Origin: JANYBT01 sp038211475
Lineage (GTDB): Bacteria > Acidobacteriota > Terriglobia > Terriglobales > Acidobacteriaceae
Assembly (NCBI GenBank): GCA_038211475.1
Contig: JBBQVN010000004.1
Span: 1 to 64,000, forward strand
Direction: 5' to 3'
Length of the DNA stretch: 64,000 nucleotides
Shown here: in pieces, positions 52,029-60,797 of the stretch
Position numbering within the stretch: position 1 is the stretch's first letter
Layout of the letters: each line of letters opens with the position of its first letter
The notes under the pieces: model-generated
Database searches by the model: none
What the model saw: only the letters and a program-made list of their open reading frames with translations
What the model was told of the DNA's origin: nothing
Made by a program: the position numbers and the translations under genes

Positions 52029-55000
52029 ATGTATATCGAACTTCACTCCCGCTCCGCATTCAGCTTTTTGGAAGGGGCCTCTCTTCCTGAGAGTCTGGTC
52101 GAAGCCTGCGCTGCATTCAACATGCCGGCCATGGCCCTGCTCGACCGCGACGGCTTGTATGGCTCACCCCGTTTTCATCTCGCCGCGAAGAAAGCGGGCC
52201 TTCAGGCACATGTGGGCGCGGAAGTTACCTGGGATGCGCAGCCCGCGCTCCCATCCGCCATTTCTCAGCCGCGCCTCTGTCGCTTGCCTCTTCTCGTCGC
52301 TTCCCGCACCGGCTACCAGAATCTTTGCCGATTGCTCACCCGCATGAAGTTGCGCTCCAAAAAAGAAGAAGGCGCAGTCACTGATAGCGAACTCGAAGAA
52401 TATGCTGCCGGCCTGATCTGCCTTACCGGCGGCGAAGAAGGCCCGCTCGCCACCGGCCTCGCCCAGGGAGGCCCCGCCGAAGCCATGCGTCGCGTGCTGC
52501 GGCTGACCGAAATCTTTGGCCCCGGAAATGTTTACGTCGAACTCCAGCGACATTTTCATCGCGAAGAGGAAACCCGCAATCGCACCGCGGTTGAAATCGC
52601 CCAGGCGCTGCATCTTCCTCTGCTGGCGACCAATGGCGTGAACTATGCAATGCCCGCCAATCGCCAGCTCACCGACGCCTTTACCGCGCTCCGCCATCAC
52701 CACACCCTGGCCACTGCCGGACGTCTGCTCGCTCGCAACGCCGAACGTCACTTGAAGTCGCCGGCGCAAATGCAGCAGCTCTTCGCCGATTTTCCCCAGG
52801 CCATCGCCAACACTTGCGAACTCTCCTCACGTCTTGAATTTGCCCTCAGCGATCTGGGATACGAATTTCCCCGCTACCCCGTCCCCGACGGCGAAACTAT
52901 GATGTCGTTCCTGCGCGAACGCACCCGCGAAGGTTTCCAGCAGCACTATGGTCGTGCCCACGACGACCTGAAAAACCAAGCTCGCCGCCAGATTGAGCGC
53001 GAACTCAAGCTCATCGAGAAGCTGGAACTGGCCGGCTACTTCCTCATCGTCTGGGATATCGTGCGCTTCTGCCGTCAGCAGAACATTCTGTCTCAGGGAC
53101 GCGGCTCGGCCGCCAACAGCGCGGTCTGCTATTCGCTGGGCATCACCGCCGTCGACCCCATCGCCATGGATCTGCTGTTCGAGCGCTTTTTGTCGGAAGA
53201 GCGCGGCGAGTGGCCTGACATTGATCTCGACCTGCCCAGCGGCGGCGAACGCGAGCGCGTCATTCAATACGTCTACAGCCGTTACGGACAGCGGGGCGCC
53301 GCCATGACCGCCAACGTCATCACCTATCGCAACCGCATGGCGGCGCGCGAAATGGGCAAGGCCATCGGCTTCGATCCTGACACTTTGAACAAAATTGCTG
53401 CCGCCGTCTCCACCTGGGAATTCAAAGATGCCAACGACGCGCTCGACCGCCGCCTGCGCGATGCCGGACTCGACCTCAACCATCCCCGCATTCGCAAGTA
53501 TTTCGAGTTGTGCGTCGCCGTGCAGGACCTGCCGCGCCATCTTGGCCAGCATTCCGGCGGCATGGTGATTTGCCAGGGCCGCCTGGATTGCGTGGTCCCG
53601 CTCGAACCCGCTTCCATGCCCGGTCGCGTGGTGGTGCAGTGGGACAAGGAAGATTGCGCCGACATGGGCATCATCAAAGTGGATTTACTGGGCCTGGGCA
53701 TGATGGCCGCGCTCAAAGATTCCATCGACTTCATCCGCAAACATCAGCATAAGGAAGTGGATTTGGCGCACCTGCCTGCCGATGATCTGGCCGTCTATTC
53801 CGCGCTGCAAGCGGCCGATACCGTCGGCATGTTTCAGGTGGAGAGCCGCGCCCAGATGGCATGCCTGCCCCGCCTGCGTCCGCAACGCTTTTACGACATC
53901 GTGGTGCAGGTCGCGCTCATCCGTCCCGGGCCCATCGTGGGGCAGATGGTGAACCCATTCCTCAAGCGCCGCCAGGGCCGCGAAGTGGTGACCTATCCCC
54001 ACCCTTCGCTCGAACCAGTGTTGGAACGCACGCTTGGCGTGCCGCTGTTTCAGGAACAACTGCTGCGCATGGCCATGATCGCGGCCGGCTTCACTGGCGG
54101 CGAGGCTGAAGAACTGCGTCGCGCCATGGGCTTCAAACGCTCTCAGGCCCGCATGCAATCCATCGAAGAAAAATTGCGCACCGGCATGACTCGCAACGGA
54201 ATTTCGCGTGAAGCCCAGGAGCAGATCATTCTCTCCATCACCTCCTTCGCGCTCTACGGATTTCCCGAATCCCACGCCGCCAGCTTCGCCCTCATCGCCT
54301 ACGCCAGCGCCTACTTGAAGTGCCACTACTTGAGCGCCTTCACCGCCGCCCTGCTCAATAACCAACCCATGGGATTTTATAGTCCGGCAACGCTGGTGAA
54401 AGATGCGCAGCGCCACGGATTGCGAGTACTACCCATTGATGTGACGAAGTCAGACTGGCTGTGCACGCTGGAGTCAGTTGCCGGTTGTCAGTTGCCAGTT
54501 GCCAGTGAAGCAGTTTCAGGTTCCGAGTTTCAAGGTTCAAGGAAAGACCCAGAAGCAGTTTCAAGTTTCGAGTTTCAAGTTTCAAGTAAAAACAAAAACA
54601 CGGGTGAAGCAGTTTCAGGTGAGGCAGTTTCCGGTCCCGAGTTTCAAGTTTCAAGTAAAAGCCAAGGCTCGAAACTGGAAACTGGAAACTCGAAACTGTC
54701 CCTCCGTCTCGGTCTCAACTATGTGCGCGGTCTGCGCGAACCCGCGGCACAAGCATTGGTCCGAGAACGCAGCCTGGGAGCGTTTGCCTCCATCCAGGAT
54801 CTGACCCGTCGCGTGCCAGAATTGCGCAAAGACGAACTCACCACGCTGGCGGAAATCGGAGCGCTGAACTCAATTGCCAGTTTCGAGTATCAAGTTTCAA
54901 GAAAGAGCCAAGGCGCCAGTGAAGCGGTTTCAGATTCCGAGTTTCAAGTTTCAAGTAAAAGCAAAAACATCGGTAAAGCAGTTTCAGGTTTCGAGTTTCA

Positions 55001-55787
55001 AGTTTCAGGTAAAAACAAAGACTCGAAACTTGAAACTCGAAACTCGAAACTGGTTTTAGGAACTTCGAACCTTGAAACAGTTGCCCCGAGAGGTCTCCGC
55101 TCCACACTGGCAACTGACAACTGGCAACTGGCAACTGATAGTCGGCAACTGGCAACTGACAACCGGCAATTGACCGGCACCTCGAAACTTGAAACCCGAA
55201 ACTCGAAACTGGTTTTAGGCACTTCGAAACTTGAAACTAGAAACTTGAAACTGCCCCACCGTCGTGACGCGCTCTGGCAAGTAGAGCGGGCGGTGCGCGC
55301 CCCCGGACCCCTGCTGGAAGAATTGCCGGAAGACTTGCCCGCAACCGCCGCGGACACGCCTCTTCATGCCATGAACCACGAAGAGCGCCTGGTCGCCGAC
55401 TTTCGCGGCACCGGTCTCACCGTCGGCCCGCACCCCATGGCCTACCGTCGCGTCCAGATGCAGGCCCAGGGCATTTACCGCGCCCTCGATCTGGCGAACA
55501 TTCCCAATGGCCGCCGCATCCGCATTGGCGGCTGCGTGATTGTCCGTCAGCGTCCCGGCACCGCTAAAGGCATGATGTTTTTGAGCCTGGAAGATGAAAC
55601 CGGAATCGCCAATGCCATCATCGCCCCTGATTTGCTGCACAAGAACCGGATGGTGCTCATCTCAGAGCGGTTCCTGATGATCGAAGGCATCCTGCAAAAT
55701 CAAGACAATGTAATTCACGTCCGCGCCGAACGCGTAGCCCCACTGTTCGTCACCGACGCCGAAACCGCGTCCCACGATTTCCACTGA
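52029..55787 (+). CDS. dnaE2: Error-prone DNA polymerase DnaE2 with two repeat-derived inserts
   Basis: 1252 residues from the ATG at 52029, about 200 longer than usual. PHP domain at the N-terminus (MYIELHSRSAFSFLEGASL), palm with catalytic PDIDLDLPSGG, LGQHSGGMVI, QVALIRPGPIVGQMVNPFL, FPESHAASFALIAYASAYLK; C-terminal OB fold (RIRIGGCVIVRQRPGTAKG). Between DWLCTLES and LRLGLNYVRG, and between GALNSI and RRDALWQVERA, sit inserts of ~75 and ~125 residues (positions ~816-890 and ~949-1075) made of KLETRNS- and SEFQVSS-like heptads. Both sites are loops between conserved blocks and the frame is intact throughout, so the enzyme may still work. Confidence 0.95.
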   Translation: MYIELHSRSAFSFLEGASLPESLVEACAAFNMPAMALLDRDGLYGSPRFHLAAKKAGLQAHVGAEVTWDAQPALPSAISQPRLCRLPLLVASRTGYQNLCRLLTRMKLRSKKEEGAVTDSELEEYAAGLICLTGGEEGPLATGLAQGGPAEAMRRVLRLTEIFGPGNVYVELQRHFHREEETRNRTAVEIAQALHLPLLATNGVNYAMPANRQLTDAFTALRHHHTLATAGRLLARNAERHLKSPAQMQQLFADFPQAIANTCELSSRLEFALSDLGYEFPRYPVPDGETMMSFLRERTREGFQQHYGRAHDDLKNQARRQIERELKLIEKLELAGYFLIVWDIVRFCRQQNILSQGRGSAANSAVCYSLGITAVDPIAMDLLFERFLSEERGEWPDIDLDLPSGGERERVIQYVYSRYGQRGAAMTANVITYRNRMAAREMGKAIGFDPDTLNKIAAAVSTWEFKDANDALDRRLRDAGLDLNHPRIRKYFELCVAVQDLPRHLGQHSGGMVICQGRLDCVVPLEPASMPGRVVVQWDKEDCADMGIIKVDLLGLGMMAALKDSIDFIRKHQHKEVDLAHLPADDLAVYSALQAADTVGMFQVESRAQMACLPRLRPQRFYDIVVQVALIRPGPIVGQMVNPFLKRRQGREVVTYPHPSLEPVLERTLGVPLFQEQLLRMAMIAAGFTGGEAEELRRAMGFKRSQARMQSIEEKLRTGMTRNGISREAQEQIILSITSFALYGFPESHAASFALIAYASAYLKCHYLSAFTAALLNNQPMGFYSPATLVKDAQRHGLRVLPIDVTKSDWLCTLESVAGCQLPVASEAVSGSEFQGSRKDPEAVSSFEFQVSSKNKNTGEAVSGEAVSGPEFQVSSKSQGSKLETGNSKLSLRLGLNYVRGLREPAAQALVRERSLGAFASIQDLTRRVPELRKDELTTLAEIGALNSIASFEYQVSRKSQGASEAVSDSEFQVSSKSKNIGKAVSGFEFQVSGKNKDSKLETRNSKLVLGTSNLETVAPRGLRSTLATDNWQLATDSRQLATDNRQLTGTSKLETRNSKLVLGTSKLETRNLKLPHRRDALWQVERAVRAPGPLLEELPEDLPATAADTPLHAMNHEERLVADFRGTGLTVGPHPMAYRRVQMQAQGIYRALDLANIPNGRRIRIGGCVIVRQRPGTAKGMMFLSLEDETGIANAIIAPDLLHKNRMVLISERFLMIEGILQNQDNVIHVRAERVAPLFVTDAETASHDFH
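54474..54699 (+). repeat. Heptanucleotide repeat insert 1 in dnaE2
   Basis: About 226 bp of 7-bp units: AGTTGCC/AGTTGTC at the start, then runs of AGTTTCA and, at the end, GAAACTG and GAAACTC. Because 7 and 3 share no factor, three units give a 7-residue peptide period. The two ends are reverse complements of each other in style, so hairpins can form. Confidence 0.88.
54877..55253 (+). repeat. Heptanucleotide repeat insert 2 in dnaE2
   Basis: About 377 bp. It includes a perfect 19-bp inverted repeat, 54988-55006 with 55025-55043, around an 18-nt loop. Further on are GCAACTG/ACAACTG units (55110-55175) and GAAACTC/GAAACTT units (55190-55253). The reading frame is open through all of it. Confidence 0.9.
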
Positions 55788-55867
55788 TTTGGCGAAACTG
55801 ATCTGGCGAAGCTGACCCCGAAATCTGATCTCAGGAAATCTGATCTCAGGAAATCTGATCTCAGAAC
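55786..55867. repeat. 15-bp tandem repeats between dnaE2 and the response regulator
   Basis: Units resembling GATCTCAGGAAATCT, about five and a half copies, the last three nearly exact at a 15-bp period. They overlap the stop codon of dnaE2 at one end and that of the convergent regulator gene at the other. Confidence 0.85.
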
Positions 55868-56622
55868 ACCTGTCCGCCGGAAACCTGTTGTGCCGTCTCC
55901 CGCGGTGCTTCAAACCGGTACCCGATCCCACGCAGCGTCCGCAAAAACTGCGGATGCCTCGGGTCTCGCTCAATCTTTTCTCGCAGCCGCCGAACGTACA
56001 CATCGATCGACCGCGGCGTCACGTAGGCCGTGTCTTTCCAGACTGCATCCAGTAACTGGTCGCGCGTAAACACCCGGCCGCGATGGTTGGCCAGATACTC
56101 CAGCAGGCGGAATTCCCGCACCGTGGTCAACACCGTCTTCCCATCGATCCGGACCGTCATCGACGAAACATCAATCTCCAAATCGCCAAACCGGATCACG
56201 TCCATCGCCGGCGACTCCTGCCGCCGCCGCAAAATCGTCCGCACCCGCGCCAGCAGTTCCCGCGGGCTGAAGGGTTTGGTTACGTAGTCATCGCCGCCCA
56301 GGTCAAATCCGTGGATGCGGTCCGCCTCGCCCGTTTTCGCGGTCAGGAAAATTACCGGCACTCGCTCCAGGCGTGCGGTCTGCCGAATTTCGCGGCACAA
56401 ATCAAATCCGCTCGTGCCCGGCAGCATCACGTCCAGCAAAAACAGCGCGGGACGCTCCTGCAGCGCTGCCTCAATCACTCGCGCTCCAGATGCGAAGCTC
56501 GCAACTCCATACCCCGCCGAATGCAGGTTGTGTTCGATCAGCCGCGAAATGTCCAGGTCATCCTCGACCACGAAGACCAGAGTCCTGGCCGACGGCACGT
56601 TCTTTCGTTCTGCAAAATTCAT
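55861..56622 (-). CDS. OmpR/PhoB-family response regulator
   Basis: 253 residues from the ATG at 56622. Receiver with VVEDDLDIS, phospho-Asp in ALFLLDVMLPG, FLTAKTGEAD and KPFSPRELLARV; C-terminal winged helix with VFTRDQLLDAVW, VTPRSIDVYVRRLREKIE and LRTLRGIGYRF. It is PhoB/MtrA-like. No kinase gene is adjacent. The 5' leader contains a 15-bp tandem repeat. Target genes unknown. Confidence 0.95.
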   Translation of the reverse strand: MNFAERKNVPSARTLVFVVEDDLDISRLIEHNLHSAGYGVASFASGARVIEAALQERPALFLLDVMLPGTSGFDLCREIRQTARLERVPVIFLTAKTGEADRIHGFDLGGDDYVTKPFSPRELLARVRTILRRRQESPAMDVIRFGDLEIDVSSMTVRIDGKTVLTTVREFRLLEYLANHRGRVFTRDQLLDAVWKDTAYVTPRSIDVYVRRLREKIERDPRHPQFLRTLRGIGYRFEAPRETAQQVSGGQVF

Positions 56623-56645
56623 GCAGCTCACACCCCAACCGCCAG

Positions 56646-56726
56646 CAATGACTGTGCGATCCAATGACCGGGCAATCGATGACCGCGCAATCGATGACCG
56701 GCAACCGATGACTGGGCAATCGAATG
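56646..56726. repeat. 15-bp tandem repeats in the leader of the response regulator gene
   Basis: About five units of CGATGACCGNGCAAT at 14-16 bp spacing, ending 23 bp before the regulator ATG. The unit differs in sequence from the other 15-bp arrays in the window. Confidence 0.88.
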
Positions 56727-57007
56727 TCCTGCTGAGACTTGAGTCTAGGCGGGCAATGTTGCGGAGATGTGTCTTGCGTGTGAACGCACGGTGAATTTCT
56801 GGCTAGGCGGACGAGCACTTCCAGCACCCCGTGGTAGAAGTTCAAAAACCGGCGAAAATCGGTTTACAACTCTCTCGCCCCGCTCCTACTCGCCCCCTCT
56901 ATCTCTATGATTCCAAAGCCCCAATCCCGTCGGGCATCCATTTCCCCCGCACCCCCATCCAATCAATTAACTAACCGGTTAATCAAAACCGAGTGGGGAA
57001 GGTACTT

Positions 57008-57763
57008 ATGAAAAACGCAATTCGATCGTTCGTTCTATTCGCCTCGGTGGCCGGGCTCAGCGCCGCTTCCTTGGCGCAGTCCGACGCCGCTGCTCGCTAT
57101 GACCAGCCCACGCAGCAGGCCGTCGTCCAAAAGCTATCCAGCAAGTCTCAGTTCAAGAGCGTGAACGCCTCGGTGCAGGAAGGCATCGTCACTTTGACCG
57201 GCACCGTCCATGTCTACCAAGCCAAACTCGACGCCGCTGCCAAGGTCCGCAAGGTGGATCATGTGCAAGGTGTCCGCAACCTCATCACCGTGGATGGCGA
57301 GCCCATTCGCGACCAGAAGTTGCAGGCGGATCTCAATCGCAAACTGAAGTTGGACCGCATCGGCTATTTCGACAATACCTTCAACTACATCACGGTCGCG
57401 GTGAAAGACGGCGTGGTCAGCGTGGACGGCGAAACCGCCAGCTATCCCGCGCGCGATTCCGCTCTGGCCCTGGTGCAGCGCGCCGAAGGCGTGAAGGACG
57501 TGGTCAACAACATCAAAATGCTGCCTAACTCGCTGTTTGACGACACCATTCGTCGAGCCGCGGTGCGAGAACTCTACGGCGACAGCGTTCTCGGACGCTA
57601 CGCCAGCGACCCCGCGCATCCCATTCGCATCATCGTCGAAAACGGCCACCTCAGCCTCTATGGCACGGTGGAGCGCGAGATGGACAAGAATATTGCCGGC
57701 GTCCGCGCCAGCGGAGTCGAGGGCGCCTTCAGCGTCCAGAACAACCTGGTAGTGAGCCGGTAA
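57008..57763 (+). CDS. Periplasmic protein with three BON domains
   Basis: 251 residues from the ATG at 57008 (GGGGAAGG upstream). Signal peptide AIRSFVLFASVAGLSAASLA. Three BON-like repeats: residues ~30-95 (SVNASVQEGIVTLTGTV), ~105-170 (ITVAVKDGVVSVDGETA) and ~185-250 (PIRIIVENGHLSLYGTV), each a beta strand, glycine and helix unit. BON domains bind membranes or phospholipid and appear in osmotic-stress proteins such as OsmY. A terminator follows. Confidence 0.92.
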   Translation: MKNAIRSFVLFASVAGLSAASLAQSDAAARYDQPTQQAVVQKLSSKSQFKSVNASVQEGIVTLTGTVHVYQAKLDAAAKVRKVDHVQGVRNLITVDGEPIRDQKLQADLNRKLKLDRIGYFDNTFNYITVAVKDGVVSVDGETASYPARDSALALVQRAEGVKDVVNNIKMLPNSLFDDTIRRAAVRELYGDSVLGRYASDPAHPIRIIVENGHLSLYGTVEREMDKNIAGVRASGVEGAFSVQNNLVVSR

Positions 57764-57787
57764 CTCGAAGCCTCAACTCTCTCCTTG

Positions 57788-57816
57788 GGCACGGCCAACC
57801 AGCCGTGCCTTTTTTT
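57788..57816 (+). terminator. Rho-independent terminator of the BON gene
   Basis: Eight-bp stem GGCACGGC / GCCGTGCC, six-base loop, then seven Ts, 25 bp after the stop codon. Confidence 0.92.
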
Positions 57817-57821
57817 GTGCC

Positions 57822-58187
57822 CTATCCCGGAGGCCAGCTCAAATCGCGCCCGCCCACCAGATGCACGTGCAGGTGAAACACCGACTGGCCTGACCGCGGT
57901 CCCATGTTGGTCACGGTGCGGTAACCGTCCTCAATGCCGCGCTCGCGTGCAATCTGCGCCGCCGCCAGGTGGCAGCGCCCGATCATCTCCGCATGCTCCG
58001 CCCCGGCTTCCTTCAATCCCGCCAAATGCGTCTTCGGCACAATCAGCACATGCGTCGGCGCCTTCGGGTCGATGTCTTCAAAGGCGTATACCTGCTCGTC
58101 CTCGTACACCAGCTTCGACGGAATCCGCCCGTCAACAATTTTGCAGAATAAGCAGTCGCTCACGGTTTGGAATGGTTCGGTCATCAT
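57822..58187 (-). CDS. HIT family protein (HINT-like nucleotide hydrolase)
   Basis: 121 residues. N-terminal CLFCKIVDGRIPSKLVYED, middle PKAPTHVLIVPKTH, and the catalytic triad HLHVHLVGGR, all typical of HINT-type purine phosphoramidases. Starts MMTEPF at 58187. The first codons and upstream bases are repeated at 59330-59372, beyond the repeat island. Confidence 0.95.
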   Translation of the reverse strand: MMTEPFQTVSDCLFCKIVDGRIPSKLVYEDEQVYAFEDIDPKAPTHVLIVPKTHLAGLKEAGAEHAEMIGRCHLAAAQIARERGIEDGYRTVTNMGPRSGQSVFHLHVHLVGGRDLSWPPG

Positions 58188-58213
58188 GGCCGTTAGGGTA
58201 ACAGAATGGCGGA
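58171..58213. repeat. Direct repeat A1 covering the HIT gene start
   Basis: 43 bp, 38 identical to 59330-59372. It holds the HIT start codons and the bases just upstream. Confidence 0.85.
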
Positions 58214-58596
58214 AAGCGGCTGCTGGCGGAGAGCCATCGGGCGCGGCGGCTGTTTGGAAAGATGGTACGAGGGATCGCCGCGCAGCGGCACTGGACCCGC
58301 CACGCAGAGGCGATCAACCAGTCGCGCAGCGGCACTTACCAGCCCCGCACGTAAGTGCGGGGGGTACTCCGGAATTAAACCGACCAAGTCCCGTCAGGGA
58401 CGGCACTCGCTGGTCCTACCGACACAGACCCCAAGCGCCCCCTGAAACTGGCGCATCGCTCTTGCTTCCAATCCGCAAGGAATGGCAAGCACGTGAGTCA
58501 GGGCGGCAATCTCGGATCCGTGGAGGAATTGAGTCGTTTCTGCGAAGAAAGGAAATAGCTTGTTCTCCCGAGGGGGAGGATCGCCCCAATGGCGGG

Positions 58597-58795
58597 GCGC
58601 CACCCAAGTCTCTGCCTTGTCGTCCCGAGCGAAGCGAGGAATCTGCATTTCTTCGGGTGCCCGACCCAAGTCTCTGCCTAATCGTCGCGAACGAAGCGAG
58701 GGATCTGCATTTCTCCGGGCGCCCGACCCAGGTCTCTGCCTTGTCGTCGCGAACGAAGCGAGGGATCTGCATTTCGCCCGGGTGCCCCACCCAAG
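58597..58795. repeat. 62-bp tandem array of the GAAGCGAGGRATCTGCAT element
   Basis: Two full 62-bp copies (58621-58682 and 58683-58744), flanked by a partial copy on each side. The core matches the single element at 46966-46995. Confidence 0.88.
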
Positions 58796-59329
58796 CCGGC
58801 TTCGGGCTTGAGTGGGGAAGTTCTCAGGAACTCGCCGGTCCCGCGCGTGCGAAACGCCCATTGCGTTTGGCTAGCGCAGCAGTTCACCGCTGCATAGCAC
58901 GATTCGTTTGGGTGGCGCAGCGGTTCACCGCTGCGATTCAATCCACCCCAACCAACGGCTTTAGCCGCTGAGGTACCCCTGCCCGGCATTCCCAGCTCCG
59001 CGTCTGCTCATGACGATCCCCACGCAAATCCCTAACTCGTGCAGGTCGCACGTTCCTGTCCACCGCTCTTGCCTTTGACTTTGAAATAATCGTCCGCAGA
59101 CCTCCAGTCGCATCGCTCCTATGTCCACTAGCACCTGCGTCTGAACCGGAGCGTTGTTCTTGGGTGGCGCGGCTGTTCGGTAGCGTGTTGCGACGGCTCG
59201 CCGCGCGAGAGCACCCAACCCGTCCCGTGGCGGCACTGACCAGTCCCGCACGTAAGTGCGGGGGCACTCCGGAATTAAACCCACCAAGTCCCGCCAGGGA
59301 CGGCACTCCGCCTACCGCTCAAGCTTCGC

Positions 59330-59372
59330 AATGGTTCGGTCATCATGGCGGCTAGAGTAGCAGAATGGTGGA
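59330..59372. repeat. Direct repeat A2, duplicate of the HIT gene start
   Basis: Differs from A1 at five of 43 bases. It ends the repeat island on the far side from HIT, 1159 bp from A1. Confidence 0.85.
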
Positions 59373-59495
59373 ACGGCCTCGGGCCCTCATTATTATTTGG
59401 TGCGCGGATATCTCCGAATCATGCTACAGTTGTCGCGTTTGTCTCCCCCAGACGCAAGGCTCGGTTTACCATCACCCGATTTTGAAGGAGCTTGA

Positions 59496-60740
59496 ATGCG
59501 AATCACTATTGCCTCTCCGCCGCGGTTAATTGCGATTGCTTGTGTGGCCTGCCTGCTCGCCACTTCCGCTTGGGCAGCCCCAAAGTTTCGCATCATTTAT
59601 ACGTTCGCGGGCGGCACTGACGGCAACGGTCCCACTGGAATGATGACATTCGACAATGCAGGTAGCATCTATGGGGTAACCTCCGTAGGCGGCACCATTG
59701 GCGGGTGTTTTGGCTTCGGTTGCGGCACCGTTTTTCAGTTGAACCTCAAAGGCGGGCATTGGAGCAAGAATATTCTTTACAATCTCTCTAATGTTGGGAA
59801 CTCTTTCGTTGGCCCATCGGGCCCACTGGTTCTGGACAATTCGGGGAATGTTTACGGCACAGGACAAAGCGGGGGGGACTTTGGCAGCGGAGAAGTATTT
59901 CAAGTGACAAACACCGGGAGCGGATGGGTTGGCAGCGTTCTCCACTCCTTTGCTGGCGGAACTGGCGACGGCCTTTACCCAAATCCAGGTCTGGTGCGCG
60001 ACGCAGCGGGAAATTTCTACGGTACCACTCAACAAGGTGGCAAGGGCAACGCGGGCACCGTCTTTAAGTTCTCCCCGAACGGGGACGGTTCGTGGACCGA
60101 GTCTCTCATTTTCGACTTTTCAAACGGCCCGGGCATAACCGGCCCAACCGGGCCTTTGGTGATAGATGTGTCGGGAAATCTCTACGGAGCAACGTCGAAC
60201 GGCGGTAGTTATAACGCTGGAGCTGTCTACAAACTTTCATTGTCTAATGGTATTTGGGTCGAGACCACACTGTACAACTTTACACCGCAGGGCTCGATTA
60301 ATGGAGGAGGGCCTACACCGTCAGGGTTAGTTCTGGATTCAGCGGGAAGGCTGTATGGAACTACAATGTTCGGAGGTACTTTCGGCGTCGGTTCCATCTT
60401 CAAGCTGACTCCAACCGTCGGGTTCTGGAATTACTCACTGCTTCATAGTTTCACTGGATCCAGCGACGGTGGCGAGCCGTACGGCGGATTGGCGATCGAC
60501 CCGTCCGGAAATCTGTATGGGACGACAGGTTTAGGAGGAACGTTTCAGTACGGGACTGTGTACAAGCTTGCGCCGGCATCAAAGGGACGTTGGAACGAAC
60601 TGGTATTGCACGCCTTTGCCAACTCAACGGACGGGAGTAACCCGCTCGGCGTTATCTTGGACAAGCTTGGCAATCTCTACGGCGCTGCCCTCGGGGGCGG
60701 TGCAAACAAGGCTGGCGTCGCCTACGAGATCACTCCATAG
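59496..60740 (+). CDS. Secreted GloVer-type tandem-repeat protein
   Basis: 414 residues. Signal peptide PRLIAIACVACLLATSAWAA. About eight repeats of the pattern GNLYGTT-x-GG-x-F-G-x-G-x-V-F-K-L (for example GNVYGTGQSGGDFGSGEVFQ, GNLYGATSNGGSYNAGAVYK), the GloVer repeat of TIGR03803, which probably forms a beta propeller. Common and expanded in acidobacteria; function unknown. SD AAGGAG. Confidence 0.92.
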   Translation: MRITIASPPRLIAIACVACLLATSAWAAPKFRIIYTFAGGTDGNGPTGMMTFDNAGSIYGVTSVGGTIGGCFGFGCGTVFQLNLKGGHWSKNILYNLSNVGNSFVGPSGPLVLDNSGNVYGTGQSGGDFGSGEVFQVTNTGSGWVGSVLHSFAGGTGDGLYPNPGLVRDAAGNFYGTTQQGGKGNAGTVFKFSPNGDGSWTESLIFDFSNGPGITGPTGPLVIDVSGNLYGATSNGGSYNAGAVYKLSLSNGIWVETTLYNFTPQGSINGGGPTPSGLVLDSAGRLYGTTMFGGTFGVGSIFKLTPTVGFWNYSLLHSFTGSSDGGEPYGGLAIDPSGNLYGTTGLGGTFQYGTVYKLAPASKGRWNELVLHAFANSTDGSNPLGVILDKLGNLYGAALGGGANKAGVAYEITP

Positions 60741-60797
60741 CACTAAGTCGGCTCTATAAGCGCGTGGGCAGGCCGCCTAAGTACTCCGGTCCTTCCG

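Larger units (their letters stand above)
58188..59495. repeat. Repeat-rich noncoding island
   Basis: About 1.3 kb without a credible gene. It contains REP-like palindromes (CCCGCACGTAAGTGCGGG at ~58343 and ~59246; GTCCC-gtca-GGGAC; GCAGCGGTTCACCGCTGC near 58915), a 62-bp tandem array, two copies of an ~80-bp element (58329-58408 and 59229-59308) and repeat A2. Small frames across it give peptides of low complexity and no conserved motif. The final ~100 bp (59396-59495) is probably the promoter region of the GloVer gene. Confidence 0.85.

Noticed and set aside
54474..55253. CRISPR array or assembly junk in dnaE2
   Set aside because: There are no unique spacers between regular repeats. The frame stays open across both inserts and resumes the DnaE2 family sequence exactly.
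54355..55357. Minus-strand frames of 99-119 codons inside dnaE2
   Set aside because: They arise because the heptamer repeats are largely free of stop codons on both strands; no family motif is present.
58597..58795. CRISPR array (62-bp units)
   Set aside because: The whole 62-bp unit repeats, with no variable spacer part and no cas genes.
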